32,288 bases of DNA from contig WHSL01000046.1 in assembly GCA_009380095.1 (NCBI GenBank), positions 1 through 32,288 on the forward strand, written 5' to 3'. This document shows positions 10,151-17,784 of the stretch, one piece after another. The notes beneath the pieces were generated by a model. That model was not told where the DNA came from. It did not search any database and saw only the letters and a list, made by a program, of their open reading frames with translations. The number at the start of each line of letters is the position of its first letter. The stretch's first letter is position 1. Both the position numbers and the translations under genes were made by a program. The stretch comes from Streptosporangiales bacterium. GTDB lineage: Bacteria; Actinomycetota; Actinomycetes; Streptosporangiales; Streptosporangiaceae.

Positions 10151-11149
10151 GTGAGGCCGACCGCCGGGTCCGCGCCGCGCCCTGCCGGCGACCCCGCCGA
10201 GACCGCTCCGGTGCTGGCCAAGGAGCTCGGCACGTATCTGGACCATCTGGCGGTGGAGCGGGGGCTCGCGGCCAACACGCTGAGCTCGTACCGGCGCGAC
10301 CTGCACCGGTACGTCATCGCGCTGACCTCCCGGGGCCGCGGCGCGCTCGCCGAGGTCACCGAGGAGGACGTGACGGCCTTCGTACGGGCGCTGCGGGAGG
10401 GCGACGGCGGCCACCCGCCGCTCGGCGCCACCTCCGCGGCCCGCGCCGTGGTGAGCGTGCGGGGCCTGCACCGGTTCGCGCTGCGCGAGGGCCTCGCGCC
10501 GGACGACCCCGCCCGCGAGGTCCGCCCGCCCGCGCCGCCCCGCCGGCTGCCCAAGGCGATCTCCATCGACGAGGTGGAACGGCTGCTCGCCGCCGCCGGC
10601 CCCGCGGGCGCGCCGCTCGGCCTCCGCGACCGCGGGCTGCTCGAGCTGCTGTACGGCACCGGCGCGCGCATCTCCGAGGCGGTCGGCCTCGACCTCGACG
10701 ACCTGGACCGCGGCACCGCCGCGGAGACCGGCGACGAGGTCGGCGTGGTGCGGTATCGCGGGAAGGGCGGCAAGGAGCGGATCGTGCCGGTGGGCCGCTA
10801 CGCGCGCGCCGCCGTGGACGCGTACCTGGTGCGCGGCCGCCCCACGCTCGCCGCCTCCGGACGCGGCACGCCCGCCCTGTTCCTGAACGCCCGCGGCGGC
10901 CGGCTCACCCGCCAGGGCGCCTGGGCGGTGCTGCACGCGGCCGCGGAGCGCGCCGGGCTCGCCGAGGTCTCCCCTCACACGCTGCGGCACTCCTTCGCCA
11001 CCCACCTGCTCGACGGCGGCGCCGACGTACGGGTCGTCCAGGAGCTGCTCGGACACGCCTCCGTCACCACCACCCAGGTCTACACGCTCGTCACGGTGGA
11101 CCGGCTGCGTGAGGTCTACGCGGCGGCCCATCCGCGGGCCAACGGGTGA
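10151..11149 (+). CDS. xerD: Site-specific tyrosine recombinase XerD
   Basis: 332 residues from GTG 10151, preceded by a GGGGAGG-type site. The N-terminal SAM-like DNA-binding domain ([23 protein letters not shown]) is followed by the catalytic domain. The catalytic set is visible: Arg173 (GARISE), Lys205 (GKGGKER), His276 and Arg279 (HTLRHS), His302 (GHAS) and Tyr311 (QVYT). Works with XerC at dif to resolve chromosome dimers. Its place immediately before parA/scpA/scpB is the conserved actinobacterial arrangement and supports a housekeeping rather than phage role. The glycine/acid-rich insert near residue 195 (GTAAETGDE) is a small lineage feature. Confidence 0.95.
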   Translation: MRPTAGSAPRPAGDPAETAPVLAKELGTYLDHLAVERGLAANTLSSYRRDLHRYVIALTSRGRGALAEVTEEDVTAFVRALREGDGGHPPLGATSAARAVVSVRGLHRFALREGLAPDDPAREVRPPAPPRRLPKAISIDEVERLLAAAGPAGAPLGLRDRGLLELLYGTGARISEAVGLDLDDLDRGTAAETGDEVGVVRYRGKGGKERIVPVGRYARAAVDAYLVRGRPTLAASGRGTPALFLNARGGRLTRQGAWAVLHAAAERAGLAEVSPHTLRHSFATHLLDGGADVRVVQELLGHASVTTTQVYTLVTVDRLREVYAAAHPRANG

Positions 11150-11228
11150 CCGGCCCGTCCGGACCGAGCCGGGGGCTCTGCGCGCGTCGCCTTGCTGGTG
11201 ATGTTGGGCTCCCCTAAAGTCCCCCTCT

Positions 11229-11248
11229 GACAACCTGTTTTCGTTGTC
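11229..11248. promoter_or_regulatory. Inverted repeat upstream of the ParA gene
   Basis: GACAAC (11229-11234) and GTTGTC (11243-11248) are perfect 6-bp arms around an 8-nt spacer in the 167-nt gap between xerD and parA, about 70 nt before the parA start. It could be an operator or the start of a structured leader; the short length makes it only suggestive. Confidence 0.3.
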
Positions 11249-11316
11249 GACATGGCGGCAGTGCCGTCGGCGCCGGCGACGGGCCGGGGCGAGACCGCCA
11301 GGGAGGGTCTGGGCTG

Positions 11317-12267
11317 GTGACCGAGTCTGCGAACAACGGCGAAACGGCGTTCGCCGCGACGGCGGCGCCCAGGCCCACGACGGAGAATCCGTGGGGCGTG
11401 ACACACGACCCCTCGGTGCTCGGGCCCACTCAGCGGCCCAAGCCCACGTTCCCCGAGCCCCCGCCGGTCGGTGACCACGGCCCGGCCCGCGTGGTCGCCA
11501 TGTGCAACCAGAAGGGCGGGGTCGGCAAGACCACGACCACCATCAACCTCGGCGCCGCCCTCGCGGAGTACGGCCGCAAGGTGCTGCTGGTGGACTTCGA
11601 CCCGCAGGGCGCGCTGTCCGTCGGGCTCGGCATCAACCCGCTCCAGCTCGACCTCACCGTCTACAACCTGCTCATGGAGCGGTCGGTCGAGGTCGAGGAC
11701 GTCCTGCTGAAGACCAACGTCGACGGCATGGACCTGATCCCCAGCAACATCGACCTGTCCGCCGCCGAGGTGCAGCTGGTCAGCGAGGTCGCGCGGGAGC
11801 AGATGCTCTACCGGGTGCTCCGCCCGGTGCTGAACGACTACGACGTGGTCCTCATCGACTGCCAGCCCTCGCTCGGCCTGCTCACCGTCAACGCGCTGAC
11901 CGCGAGCGACGGCGTCGTCGTGCCGCTGGAGTGCGAGTTCTTCGCGCTGCGCGGTGTCGCGCTGCTGATGGACACGATCTCCAAGGTCCAGGAGCGGCTG
12001 AACGAGAAGCTGGAGATCGAGGGCCTGCTCGCCACCATGTACGACTCCCGCACGCTGCACGCCAGAGAGGTTCTGGCCAGAGTGGTGGAGGCGTTCGGCG
12101 ACAAGGTCTTCCACACCGTGATCAACAGAACCGTCCGCTTCCCCGACGCGACCGTCGCGGGGGAGCCCATAACGCGATTCGATCCATCGTCCGGAGGTGC
12201 CAACGCCTACCGGGAACTGGCCAAGGAGGTGCTCGCGAGGTGGCCAGTGCGCGGTCTCGCCGAGTGA
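11317..12267 (+). CDS. ParA/Soj-family chromosome partitioning ATPase
   Basis: 316 residues from GTG 11317 with GGGAGGG at 11301-11307. After a disordered ~60-residue leader comes the deviant Walker A motif (CNQKGGVGKTTTTINLG), Walker A' VLLVDFDPQGALSVGLG and Walker B VVLIDCQPSLGLLTVNAL. These define the ParA/MinD dimerising ATPases that bind DNA nonspecifically. It sits next to scpA/scpB and xerD and not beside parB/gidB, so it is the second, condensin-linked ParA found in actinobacteria rather than the oriC ParA. A small RHH-like gene overlaps its end, which is reminiscent of ParA plus adaptor pairs. Confidence 0.9.
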   Translation: MTESANNGETAFAATAAPRPTTENPWGVTHDPSVLGPTQRPKPTFPEPPPVGDHGPARVVAMCNQKGGVGKTTTTINLGAALAEYGRKVLLVDFDPQGALSVGLGINPLQLDLTVYNLLMERSVEVEDVLLKTNVDGMDLIPSNIDLSAAEVQLVSEVAREQMLYRVLRPVLNDYDVVLIDCQPSLGLLTVNALTASDGVVVPLECEFFALRGVALLMDTISKVQERLNEKLEIEGLLATMYDSRTLHAREVLARVVEAFGDKVFHTVINRTVRFPDATVAGEPITRFDPSSGGANAYRELAKEVLARWPVRGLAE

Positions 12268-12659
12268 ATCTGCCCGGCGCGGCTGAGCTGTTTCGACCGA
12301 CCACTTCACCTGCACCGCAGGCGCCACCTCCGGGGCCGCCCCCCGACGAGGGTCCGCCGACCGAGCCGGGCCCGCCGCAACCGCGGCGCGGCGCGCGCAA
12401 GGCGCGGACCAGCGGGCGGCAGCGGCACGACGAGAAGATCACCGTGTACATCTCCGCCGAGGAGTTGCTCGACCTCGAGCACACCCGCCTCACGCTGCGC
12501 GGATCGTACGGGATCGCGGTCGACCGTGGCCGCATCGTGCGTGAGGCGGTGGCGGAGCTGCTCGCCGACTTCGAGGCATCGGGGGAGTCCAGCCTGCTCA
12601 TCCGCAGGCTCCGTGAGGAACAGCCCGCCACCGGAGCATCCTCGGAGTCGCTCTTCTGA
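12240..12659 (+). CDS. Small ribbon-helix-helix-like protein coupled to ParA
   Basis: 139 residues if GTG 12240 is used (AAGGAGG at 12223-12229); GTG 12264, overlapping the parA stop as GTGA, is the alternative. The first ~55 residues are Pro/Arg-rich and disordered. The rest reads DEKITVYISAEELLDLEHTRL ... VDRGRIVREAVAELLADFE: a short beta strand followed by two helices, which is the ribbon-helix-helix plan of small ParB-type and CopG-type DNA-binding proteins. Overlap with parA (28 nt) predicts co-translation. I infer a DNA-binding adaptor for the ParA ATPase. It is a conserved hypothetical in actinobacteria to my knowledge, and the fold is my reading, not a database result. Confidence 0.7.
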   Translation: MASARSRRVNLPGAAELFRPTTSPAPQAPPPGPPPDEGPPTEPGPPQPRRGARKARTSGRQRHDEKITVYISAEELLDLEHTRLTLRGSYGIAVDRGRIVREAVAELLADFEASGESSLLIRRLREEQPATGASSESLF

Positions 12660-12664
12660 CGTCA

Positions 12665-12744
12665 AGATCAACAAATTGGGGGAGGATTTTGTAGGCGCGA
12701 CCTGCGGGTTTCCCTCCAAAATCCTTCCCCGTAATTGTTGATCT
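12665..12744. repeat. 80-bp long inverted repeat (MITE-like or strong hairpin) upstream of scpA
   Basis: Left arm 12665-12691 and right arm 12717-12744 are near-perfect complements. Both begin AGATCAACA at their outer ends and end GGATTTTG at their inner ends, with a G-run in between. They differ by a few bases, and a 25-nt loop separates them. It is much more AT-rich than its surroundings. It could act as a terminator of the parA operon, a dispersed miniature element, or a binding site for a partition protein. Confidence 0.75.
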
Positions 12745-12803
12745 CGCCGGGGGAGGGGCTGGGATGGGGTCGGAGGGGGCGCGGGGTCCGTTACCTTCGG
12801 AGC

Positions 12804-13871
12804 GTGAACGACCTGACGGCGCGGGGGACCTGGGGGACAGGGCGGCCGGCCCCGGACGAGGCCGGCGTCCCGCATGAGACGGGCCGTCCGGGCGAGGGGG
12901 CCGAGCCGAAGCCGTCCGGCTTCCAGGTGCACCTCGACGTCTTCGAGGGCCCGTTCGACCTGCTGCTCGGGCTGATCTCCAAGCACAAGCTGGACATCAC
13001 CGAGGTCGCGCTGTCCCAGGTGACGGACGAGTTCATCAGCTACATCAGGTCCCAGGCCGCCGACTGGGACCTCGATCAGGCCAGCTACTTCCTACTCGTC
13101 GCCGCCACCCTGCTGGACCTCAAGGCAGCCCGGCTGCTCCCCTCGGGCGAGGTGGAGGATGAGGACGACCTCGCCCTACTGGAGGCGCGTGACCTGCTGT
13201 TCGCGCGGCTGCTGCAGTACCGTGCGTACAAGGAGGTGGCCGGGGTCTTCGCGGACCGGTTCGCCGCCGAGTCGCGGCGGCACCCGCGGTCCGTGCCGAT
13301 GCAGGCCGAGTTCGCCGGCCTGCTGCCCGAGGTGCTGATCCGGCTCGGCCCGCAGGAGTTCGCGCTGCTCGCCGCCCGGGCGCTGGCGCCGAAGCCGCCG
13401 CCGATGGTGTCGGTCGAGCACATCCACATGCCCCGGGCGAGCGTACGGGAGCAGGCGTCGCTGCTGATCGAGCGGTTGCGGCTGCGCCGGTCCGCCACGT
13501 TCCGGGAGCTGACCGCGGACTGTGCGGGCACGTACGAGGTGGTGGCGCGGTTCCTGGCGCTGCTGGAGCTGTTCCGTGAGGCCGCGGTGGCGTTCCAGCA
13601 GCATGACCCGCTGAGCGAGCTGCACGTGAGCTGGGTCGGTGCCGACGAGGGAGAGGTCGTGCTGGGGGCCGACGACTACGAGGGCGCCGCCGCCGAGCAG
13701 GCCGAACGCCGCGAGGGAGCGGACGCCGCCACCGACGCCGCCGAGGACGCGGACGGTGACGCGGACGGTGACGCGGACGGTGACGCTGCCGAGGACGCCG
13801 AGGGTGGCGCCGCGAAGGACGCCGAGGCCGACGCCGTCGCCGCCGAAGCCGAGAGGACCGAGGATGACTGA
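12804..13871 (+). CDS. scpA: Segregation and condensation protein A (kleisin)
   Basis: 355 residues; GTG 12804 (VNDLTARGTWG) is the first plausible in-frame start after the inverted repeat. After a ~40-residue disordered leader the kleisin N-terminal domain is clear: FQVHLDVFEGPFDLLLGLI, then KHKLDITEVALSQVTDEFI and FLLVAATLLDLKAARLLP. The C-terminal winged helix (SVREQASLLIERLRLR ... ELFREAAVAFQQ) contacts the SMC head. Residues beyond ~300 form an acidic Ala/Asp/Glu tail with three exact 12-bp repeats (13749-13784), giving DADGDADGDADGD. The stop overlaps the start of scpB by 8 nt. Confidence 0.93.
   Translation: MNDLTARGTWGTGRPAPDEAGVPHETGRPGEGAEPKPSGFQVHLDVFEGPFDLLLGLISKHKLDITEVALSQVTDEFISYIRSQAADWDLDQASYFLLVAATLLDLKAARLLPSGEVEDEDDLALLEARDLLFARLLQYRAYKEVAGVFADRFAAESRRHPRSVPMQAEFAGLLPEVLIRLGPQEFALLAARALAPKPPPMVSVEHIHMPRASVREQASLLIERLRLRRSATFRELTADCAGTYEVVARFLALLELFREAAVAFQQHDPLSELHVSWVGADEGEVVLGADDYEGAAAEQAERREGADAATDAAEDADGDADGDADGDAAEDAEGGAAKDAEADAVAAEAERTEDD
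13749..13784 (+). repeat. Three tandem 12-bp repeats in the scpA tail
   Basis: Three exact copies of GCGGACGGTGAC encode repeated Ala-Asp-Gly-Asp. In-frame 12-bp units can expand or contract without breaking the frame, so tail length may differ between strains. Confidence 0.85.
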
Positions 13872-14535
13872 CCACGACCGCCCGCCGGAGCCGTCCGTCC
13901 CCATGGACGACGACGCCGGTGCGGCGGCGCGCGGGGCCGTACCGGAGCCGGCCGAGCCTGCGGCGGGCGAACAGGAGCCGGGACTCGCGGAGCTGCGGGG
14001 GCCGTTGGAGGCGATCCTGCTGATCACCGACGAGCCGGTGACCGTCGACGTGCTGGCCACCACGCTCGACGTGCGGCCGGAGACCGTGGAGACGGCGCTG
14101 CGCGAGCTGACCGAGGAGTACGCCGCCCAGGGCCGCGGGTTCGACCTCCGCGAGGTCGCCGGGGGCTGGCGTTTCTACACCCGCTCCGAGCACTCCGGCG
14201 TGGTCGAGCGGTTCGTCCGGGACGGCCAGGAGGTGCGGCTCACCCAGGCGGCGCTGGAGACGCTGGCCGTCGTGGCGTACCGGCAGCCGGTCAGCCGCGC
14301 CCGGGTCTCGGCGGTCCGCGGTGTGAACTGTGACGGCGTCATGCGTACGCTCGTACTCCGGGGGCTGATCGAGGAGGCCGGCCACGAGCCCGAGACCGGC
14401 GCCATTCTCTACCGCACCACGAACTACTTCCTCGAGCGCATGGGCCTGCGCGACCTCGACGAGCTCCCCGAGCTCGCCCCCTTCCTGCCCGACGACGTCG
14501 AAAGCTTCGAAGACACCGACCATGCCACCACGTGA
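13864..14535 (+). CDS. scpB: Segregation and condensation protein B
   Basis: 223 residues from ATG 13864, overlapping scpA by 8 nt. A ~45-residue acidic leader precedes two winged-helix domains: LRGPLEAILLITDEPVTVDVLATTL, and the second starting LTQAALETLAVVAYRQPVSRARVSAVRGVNCDGVMRTLVLRGLIEE. These are the standard ScpB motifs. ScpB dimerises and binds ScpA to complete the SMC condensin complex. It overlaps the following pseudouridine synthase by 14 nt, a tight translational chain. Confidence 0.95.
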   Translation: MTDHDRPPEPSVPMDDDAGAAARGAVPEPAEPAAGEQEPGLAELRGPLEAILLITDEPVTVDVLATTLDVRPETVETALRELTEEYAAQGRGFDLREVAGGWRFYTRSEHSGVVERFVRDGQEVRLTQAALETLAVVAYRQPVSRARVSAVRGVNCDGVMRTLVLRGLIEEAGHEPETGAILYRTTNYFLERMGLRDLDELPELAPFLPDDVESFEDTDHATT

Positions 14536-15496
14536 CAACCGCGGCGGCGGCCGCTCCGGCCGCCGCCCCCAGCGCCCCGCCCGCGACGACGCCCGCTCCC
14601 GTCCCCGGCCGGGCGACCGCTCGGGCCGCCCTCAGGACCGCCCCCGCGAACGGGAGGCCGAGGCGGGGCTGTCCCGCGAGGCCCGGGAGCGCCTCGACGC
14701 GCTCCGCGCCGACTTCGCCGCCGACCCCGACCGGGACACGCCCGAGGGGGACCGCGACACGCACAGTGACGTGCCCGGCGGCGTACGGCTGCAGAAGGTG
14801 CTCGCCGCGGCCGGCGTGGGCAGCCGGCGCTACTGCGAGGAGCTCATCGCGGACGGCCGGGTCGAGGTGAACGGCCAGGTCGTACGCCGTTTCGGCGCCC
14901 GTGTCGACCCCGCGACCTCGGAGATCCGGGTCGACGGGCAGCGCGTGGTGACCGCCTCCGACCTCGTGTACTTCGCGCTCAACAAGCCGCGCAAGGTCGT
15001 CAGCACGATGCACGACCCGGAGGGCCGCAGGTCGCTCGCCGACCTCGTGGACCGGCCGGAGCGGCTGTTCCACGTCGGCCGGCTCGACTACGACACCGAG
15101 GGCCTCATCCTGCTCACCAACGACGGCGAGCTGGCGCACCGCCTCGCGCACCCCAGCTACGAGGTGCTCAAGACCTACCTGGCCGACGTGCCCGGCCCGG
15201 TCACCCGTAAGACCGAGCACCGGCTGCGCGACGGCGTGGAGCTGGAGGACGGCCTCGTCCGCATCGACGGGTTCCGCGTCGTGGACCGGCTCGGCGACCG
15301 TGCGATGGTGGAGGTCACCCTGCACGAGGGCCGCAAGCACATCGTGCGCCGGCTGCTCGCCGAGGTGGGCCACCCGGTGAGCCGGCTGGCGCGCATCCAG
15401 GTGGGGCCGATCGCGCTCGGCACGCTCAAGGCCGGCACGATGCGGGCGTTGACCAGCAAGGAGGTCAGCGACCTCTACTCGGCGGTGGGCTTGTAG
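14522..15496 (+). CDS. rRNA pseudouridine synthase, RluB/RsuA family
   Basis: 324 residues from ATG 14522. The first ~80 residues are an Arg/Pro/Gly-rich basic leader, likely disordered and RNA-binding. An S4 domain follows (VRLQKVLAAAGVGSRRYCEELIADGRVEVNGQVV). The catalytic domain has Asp189 in HVGRLDYDTEGLILLTNDG and the family segment VTLHEGRKHIVRRLLAEVGHPV. It isomerises uridine in 23S rRNA (RluB acts at U2605 in E. coli); the exact position here is inferred from family and from its conserved place after scpB. Confidence 0.93.
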   Translation: MPPRDNRGGGRSGRRPQRPARDDARSRPRPGDRSGRPQDRPREREAEAGLSREARERLDALRADFAADPDRDTPEGDRDTHSDVPGGVRLQKVLAAAGVGSRRYCEELIADGRVEVNGQVVRRFGARVDPATSEIRVDGQRVVTASDLVYFALNKPRKVVSTMHDPEGRRSLADLVDRPERLFHVGRLDYDTEGLILLTNDGELAHRLAHPSYEVLKTYLADVPGPVTRKTEHRLRDGVELEDGLVRIDGFRVVDRLGDRAMVEVTLHEGRKHIVRRLLAEVGHPVSRLARIQVGPIALGTLKAGTMRALTSKEVSDLYSAVGL

Positions 15497-15548
15497 GGTG
15501 CCTCACGGTGGGGGAGCTCATCCGGGCGGCGAAGCGAAGGAGTGGCTG

Positions 15549-15911
15549 GTGGCGGTGCAGGCGATCCGGGGTGCGGTGCAGGTCGACGCGGACGAGCGTG
15601 AGCTCGTACTGGAGGCGACGACCGAGCTGGTCAACGAGGTGATGACGCGCAACGCGCTGGACACCGACGACGTGATCAGCGTGATCTTCACCGCGACGCC
15701 CGACCTGACCTCGGAGTTCCCCGCGCTCGCCGCGCGGAAGCTGGGCTTCACCGACGTCCCGCTGCTGTGCGCGGCGGAGATCGCGGTGCCGGGCGCGCTG
15801 CCGCGGGTCGTACGGTTGATGGCGCACGTGGAGACCGACCGGCCGCGGTCGGAGATCCAGCACGTCTACCTGCGCGGGGCGCAGGCCCTCAGGCTCGACA
15901 TCGCTCAGTAA
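15549..15911 (+). CDS. aroH: Monofunctional chorismate mutase, AroH class
   Basis: Converts chorismate to prephenate for Phe/Tyr synthesis. 120 residues from GTG 15549 (VAVQAIRGAVQ) with AAGGAG just upstream; the open frame extends to 15498 but the extra 17 residues are not family-like. Active-site residues known from the Bacillus enzyme are at matching places: Arg7, Glu77, Arg89, Tyr107 and Arg115. Together with tyrA further down it supplies the prephenate branch; the hexosaminidase gene now separates the two. Confidence 0.94.
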   Translation: MAVQAIRGAVQVDADERELVLEATTELVNEVMTRNALDTDDVISVIFTATPDLTSEFPALAARKLGFTDVPLLCAAEIAVPGALPRVVRLMAHVETDRPRSEIQHVYLRGAQALRLDIAQ

Positions 15912-15958
15912 CGGGTCTCGCGTGGCCGGATTCGGCCTCGCGAAGGGGCTTGCGGGGT

Positions 15959-15985
15959 TAAATTGGCAAGTTAGTTTCCAATTTA
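15959..15985. promoter_or_regulatory. AT-rich inverted repeat at the hexosaminidase gene start
   Basis: TAAATTGG (15959-15966) and CCAATTTA (15978-15985) are perfect 8-bp arms around CAAGTTAGTTT. This is a sharp AT-rich patch in very GC-rich DNA. It overlaps the first in-frame ATG at 15985. The GTTAGTTTCC core resembles sugar-responsive operator elements upstream of actinomycete glycoside hydrolase genes, which suggests control by a carbohydrate repressor. Confidence 0.5.
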
Positions 15986-17685
15986 TGGCGAACCACTGGA
16001 GACTCCGGCGGTTAAGTCCGCTAAGTCCGCACGCGCGCGACCCCCGCGTCCACCATCCATCCGGATCCGGAGGCCCGCGCCGTACGCGGCGGTGGGCCGT
16101 GCTGGCGGCGGCCACGGTCGCCGTCCTCGGGTCCACCGTGACCACGGCAGGCGCCGCACCCATGGTCCTTCCCCAGGAAGCCGAGGCCGCTGCCGCCGCT
16201 CCGAGCGGGCAGCCCCGGCTCGTGCCGCAGCCCGCCTCGCTGCGTACGGTCCCCGGTGACCACTTCACGCTGGCCCGCTCGGCGCGTGTCGTCGTACGGG
16301 GCGACGGCGCGGCCAAGGACGTGGCGTCGTATCTGGCCGGTGTGCTCCGGCGGTCCACCGGGTACGCGCTGCCGGTCACCGGCCGGCCCGCCGCGGGGGC
16401 GATCACCCTCGCGCTGTCCAAGGGCGTCGCGGGCGGGGAGGCGTACCGGCTGAACGTGCGGCGCGGCGGCGTGGAGCTGACGGCCCGTACCGCGCAGGGG
16501 CTGTTCCGGGGCGTGCAGACGCTGCGCCAGCTCTTCCCCGCCAAGGTGGAGAGCGTCGGTGTCCAGTCCGGCCCGTGGGTGCTGCCCGGCGTACGGATCG
16601 CCGACGCTCCGCGTTTCTCCTGGCGCGGCGCGCATCTCGACGTGTCCCGGCACTTCTTCGGCGTGAACACGGTCAAGCGGTACATCGACCTGATCGCGCT
16701 CTACAAGGTGAACGTGCTGCACCTGCACCTCTCCGACGACCAGGGCTGGCGGATCACCGTCGACTCCTGGCCGCGGCTGACCTCGGTCGGCGGCAGCACC
16801 CAGGTCGGCGGCGGGCCGGGCGGCTTCTACACCAAGGCCGCCTATGCCGAGCTGGTCCGGTACGCGTCCTCCCGCTTCATCACGGTGGTGCCGGAGATCG
16901 ACACGCCCGGGCACACCAACGCGGCGCTCGCCTCGTACGCCGAGCTCAACTGCGACGGCGTGGCGCCGCCGCTGTACACCGGCATCGACGTGGGCTTCAG
17001 CTCGCTCTGCATCAACAAGGAGGTCACGTACCGGTTCCTCGACGACGTCACCCGTGAGGTGGCCGCGCAGAACCCGTCGCGCTTCTACCACGTGGGCGGG
17101 GACGAGGCGCACAGCACCTCGCCCGAGGACTACGTGACGTTCATCGACCGCATGCAGGGCATCGTCGATGACCATGACAGGACCATGATGGGCTGGGTGG
17201 ACATCGCGCGCGGGAACCTCAAGCCCGGGGCGATCGCGCAGTACTGGTATCCCGACGAGGGGTCGGCGGGGCGTACGGAGCTCGCCCGCGAGGCCACGAG
17301 CAAGGGGGCCAAGCTGGTGATGTCCCCGGCGAACCGTACGTACCTGGACATGAAGTACGACCCGAGCACGCCGCTCGGGCTGTCCTGGGCCGGGTTCGTC
17401 GAGGTCGCCGACTCCTACGCGTGGGATCCGGCCACGCTCGTGGACGGCGTCGGTGAGTCCGACGTGCTCGGCGTCGAGGCGCCGCTGTGGAGCGAGACGC
17501 TGCTGAACATCGACCACATCGAGTTCATGGCTTTCCCGCGGCTGCCCGGCATCGCCGAGATCGGCTGGTCTCCGGCTTCGGGCCGGTCCTTCGACGAGTA
17601 CCGGGAGCGGCTCGCCGCGCAGGGTCCGCGCTGGACCGCCATGTCCGTCGACTTCCACCGATCGCCACAGATCCCCTGGGAGTGA
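15985..17685 (+). CDS. Secreted beta-N-acetylhexosaminidase (GH20)
   Basis: Releases terminal GlcNAc/GalNAc, for example from chitin oligomers. 566 residues if ATG 15985 is used; that gives an unusually long basic region before the signal helix (RRTRRWAVLAAATVAVLG ... TTAGAAP), so a later GTG at 16099 is possible. A GH20b N-terminal domain (LVPQPASLRTVPGDHF ... GVQTLRQLFP) is followed by the TIM barrel: YKVNVLHLHLSDDQGW, VVPEIDTPGHTNAA and the catalytic Asp373-Glu374 pair in HVGGDEAHS. No cell-wall anchor or carbohydrate module is seen. It lies between aroH and tyrA, breaking an otherwise housekeeping run, and has its own AT-rich control element. Confidence 0.93.
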   Translation: MANHWRLRRLSPLSPHARDPRVHHPSGSGGPRRTRRWAVLAAATVAVLGSTVTTAGAAPMVLPQEAEAAAAAPSGQPRLVPQPASLRTVPGDHFTLARSARVVVRGDGAAKDVASYLAGVLRRSTGYALPVTGRPAAGAITLALSKGVAGGEAYRLNVRRGGVELTARTAQGLFRGVQTLRQLFPAKVESVGVQSGPWVLPGVRIADAPRFSWRGAHLDVSRHFFGVNTVKRYIDLIALYKVNVLHLHLSDDQGWRITVDSWPRLTSVGGSTQVGGGPGGFYTKAAYAELVRYASSRFITVVPEIDTPGHTNAALASYAELNCDGVAPPLYTGIDVGFSSLCINKEVTYRFLDDVTREVAAQNPSRFYHVGGDEAHSTSPEDYVTFIDRMQGIVDDHDRTMMGWVDIARGNLKPGAIAQYWYPDEGSAGRTELAREATSKGAKLVMSPANRTYLDMKYDPSTPLGLSWAGFVEVADSYAWDPATLVDGVGESDVLGVEAPLWSETLLNIDHIEFMAFPRLPGIAEIGWSPASGRSFDEYRERLAAQGPRWTAMSVDFHRSPQIPWE

Positions 17686-17784
17686 TCCTCCTCCTCGACG
17701 CGGGGGCGCGCCGGCGGTCCACGTCCGCCCGACCCACTACGCTTGAGCTGGTCCAGGGTGGATCGGTTCGAGGAGTTGAGCGTC

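Noticed and set aside
13741-13790. Possible CRISPR-like short repeats in scpA
   Set aside because: They are adjacent 12-bp tandem repeats without spacers and lie in frame inside a coding tail.
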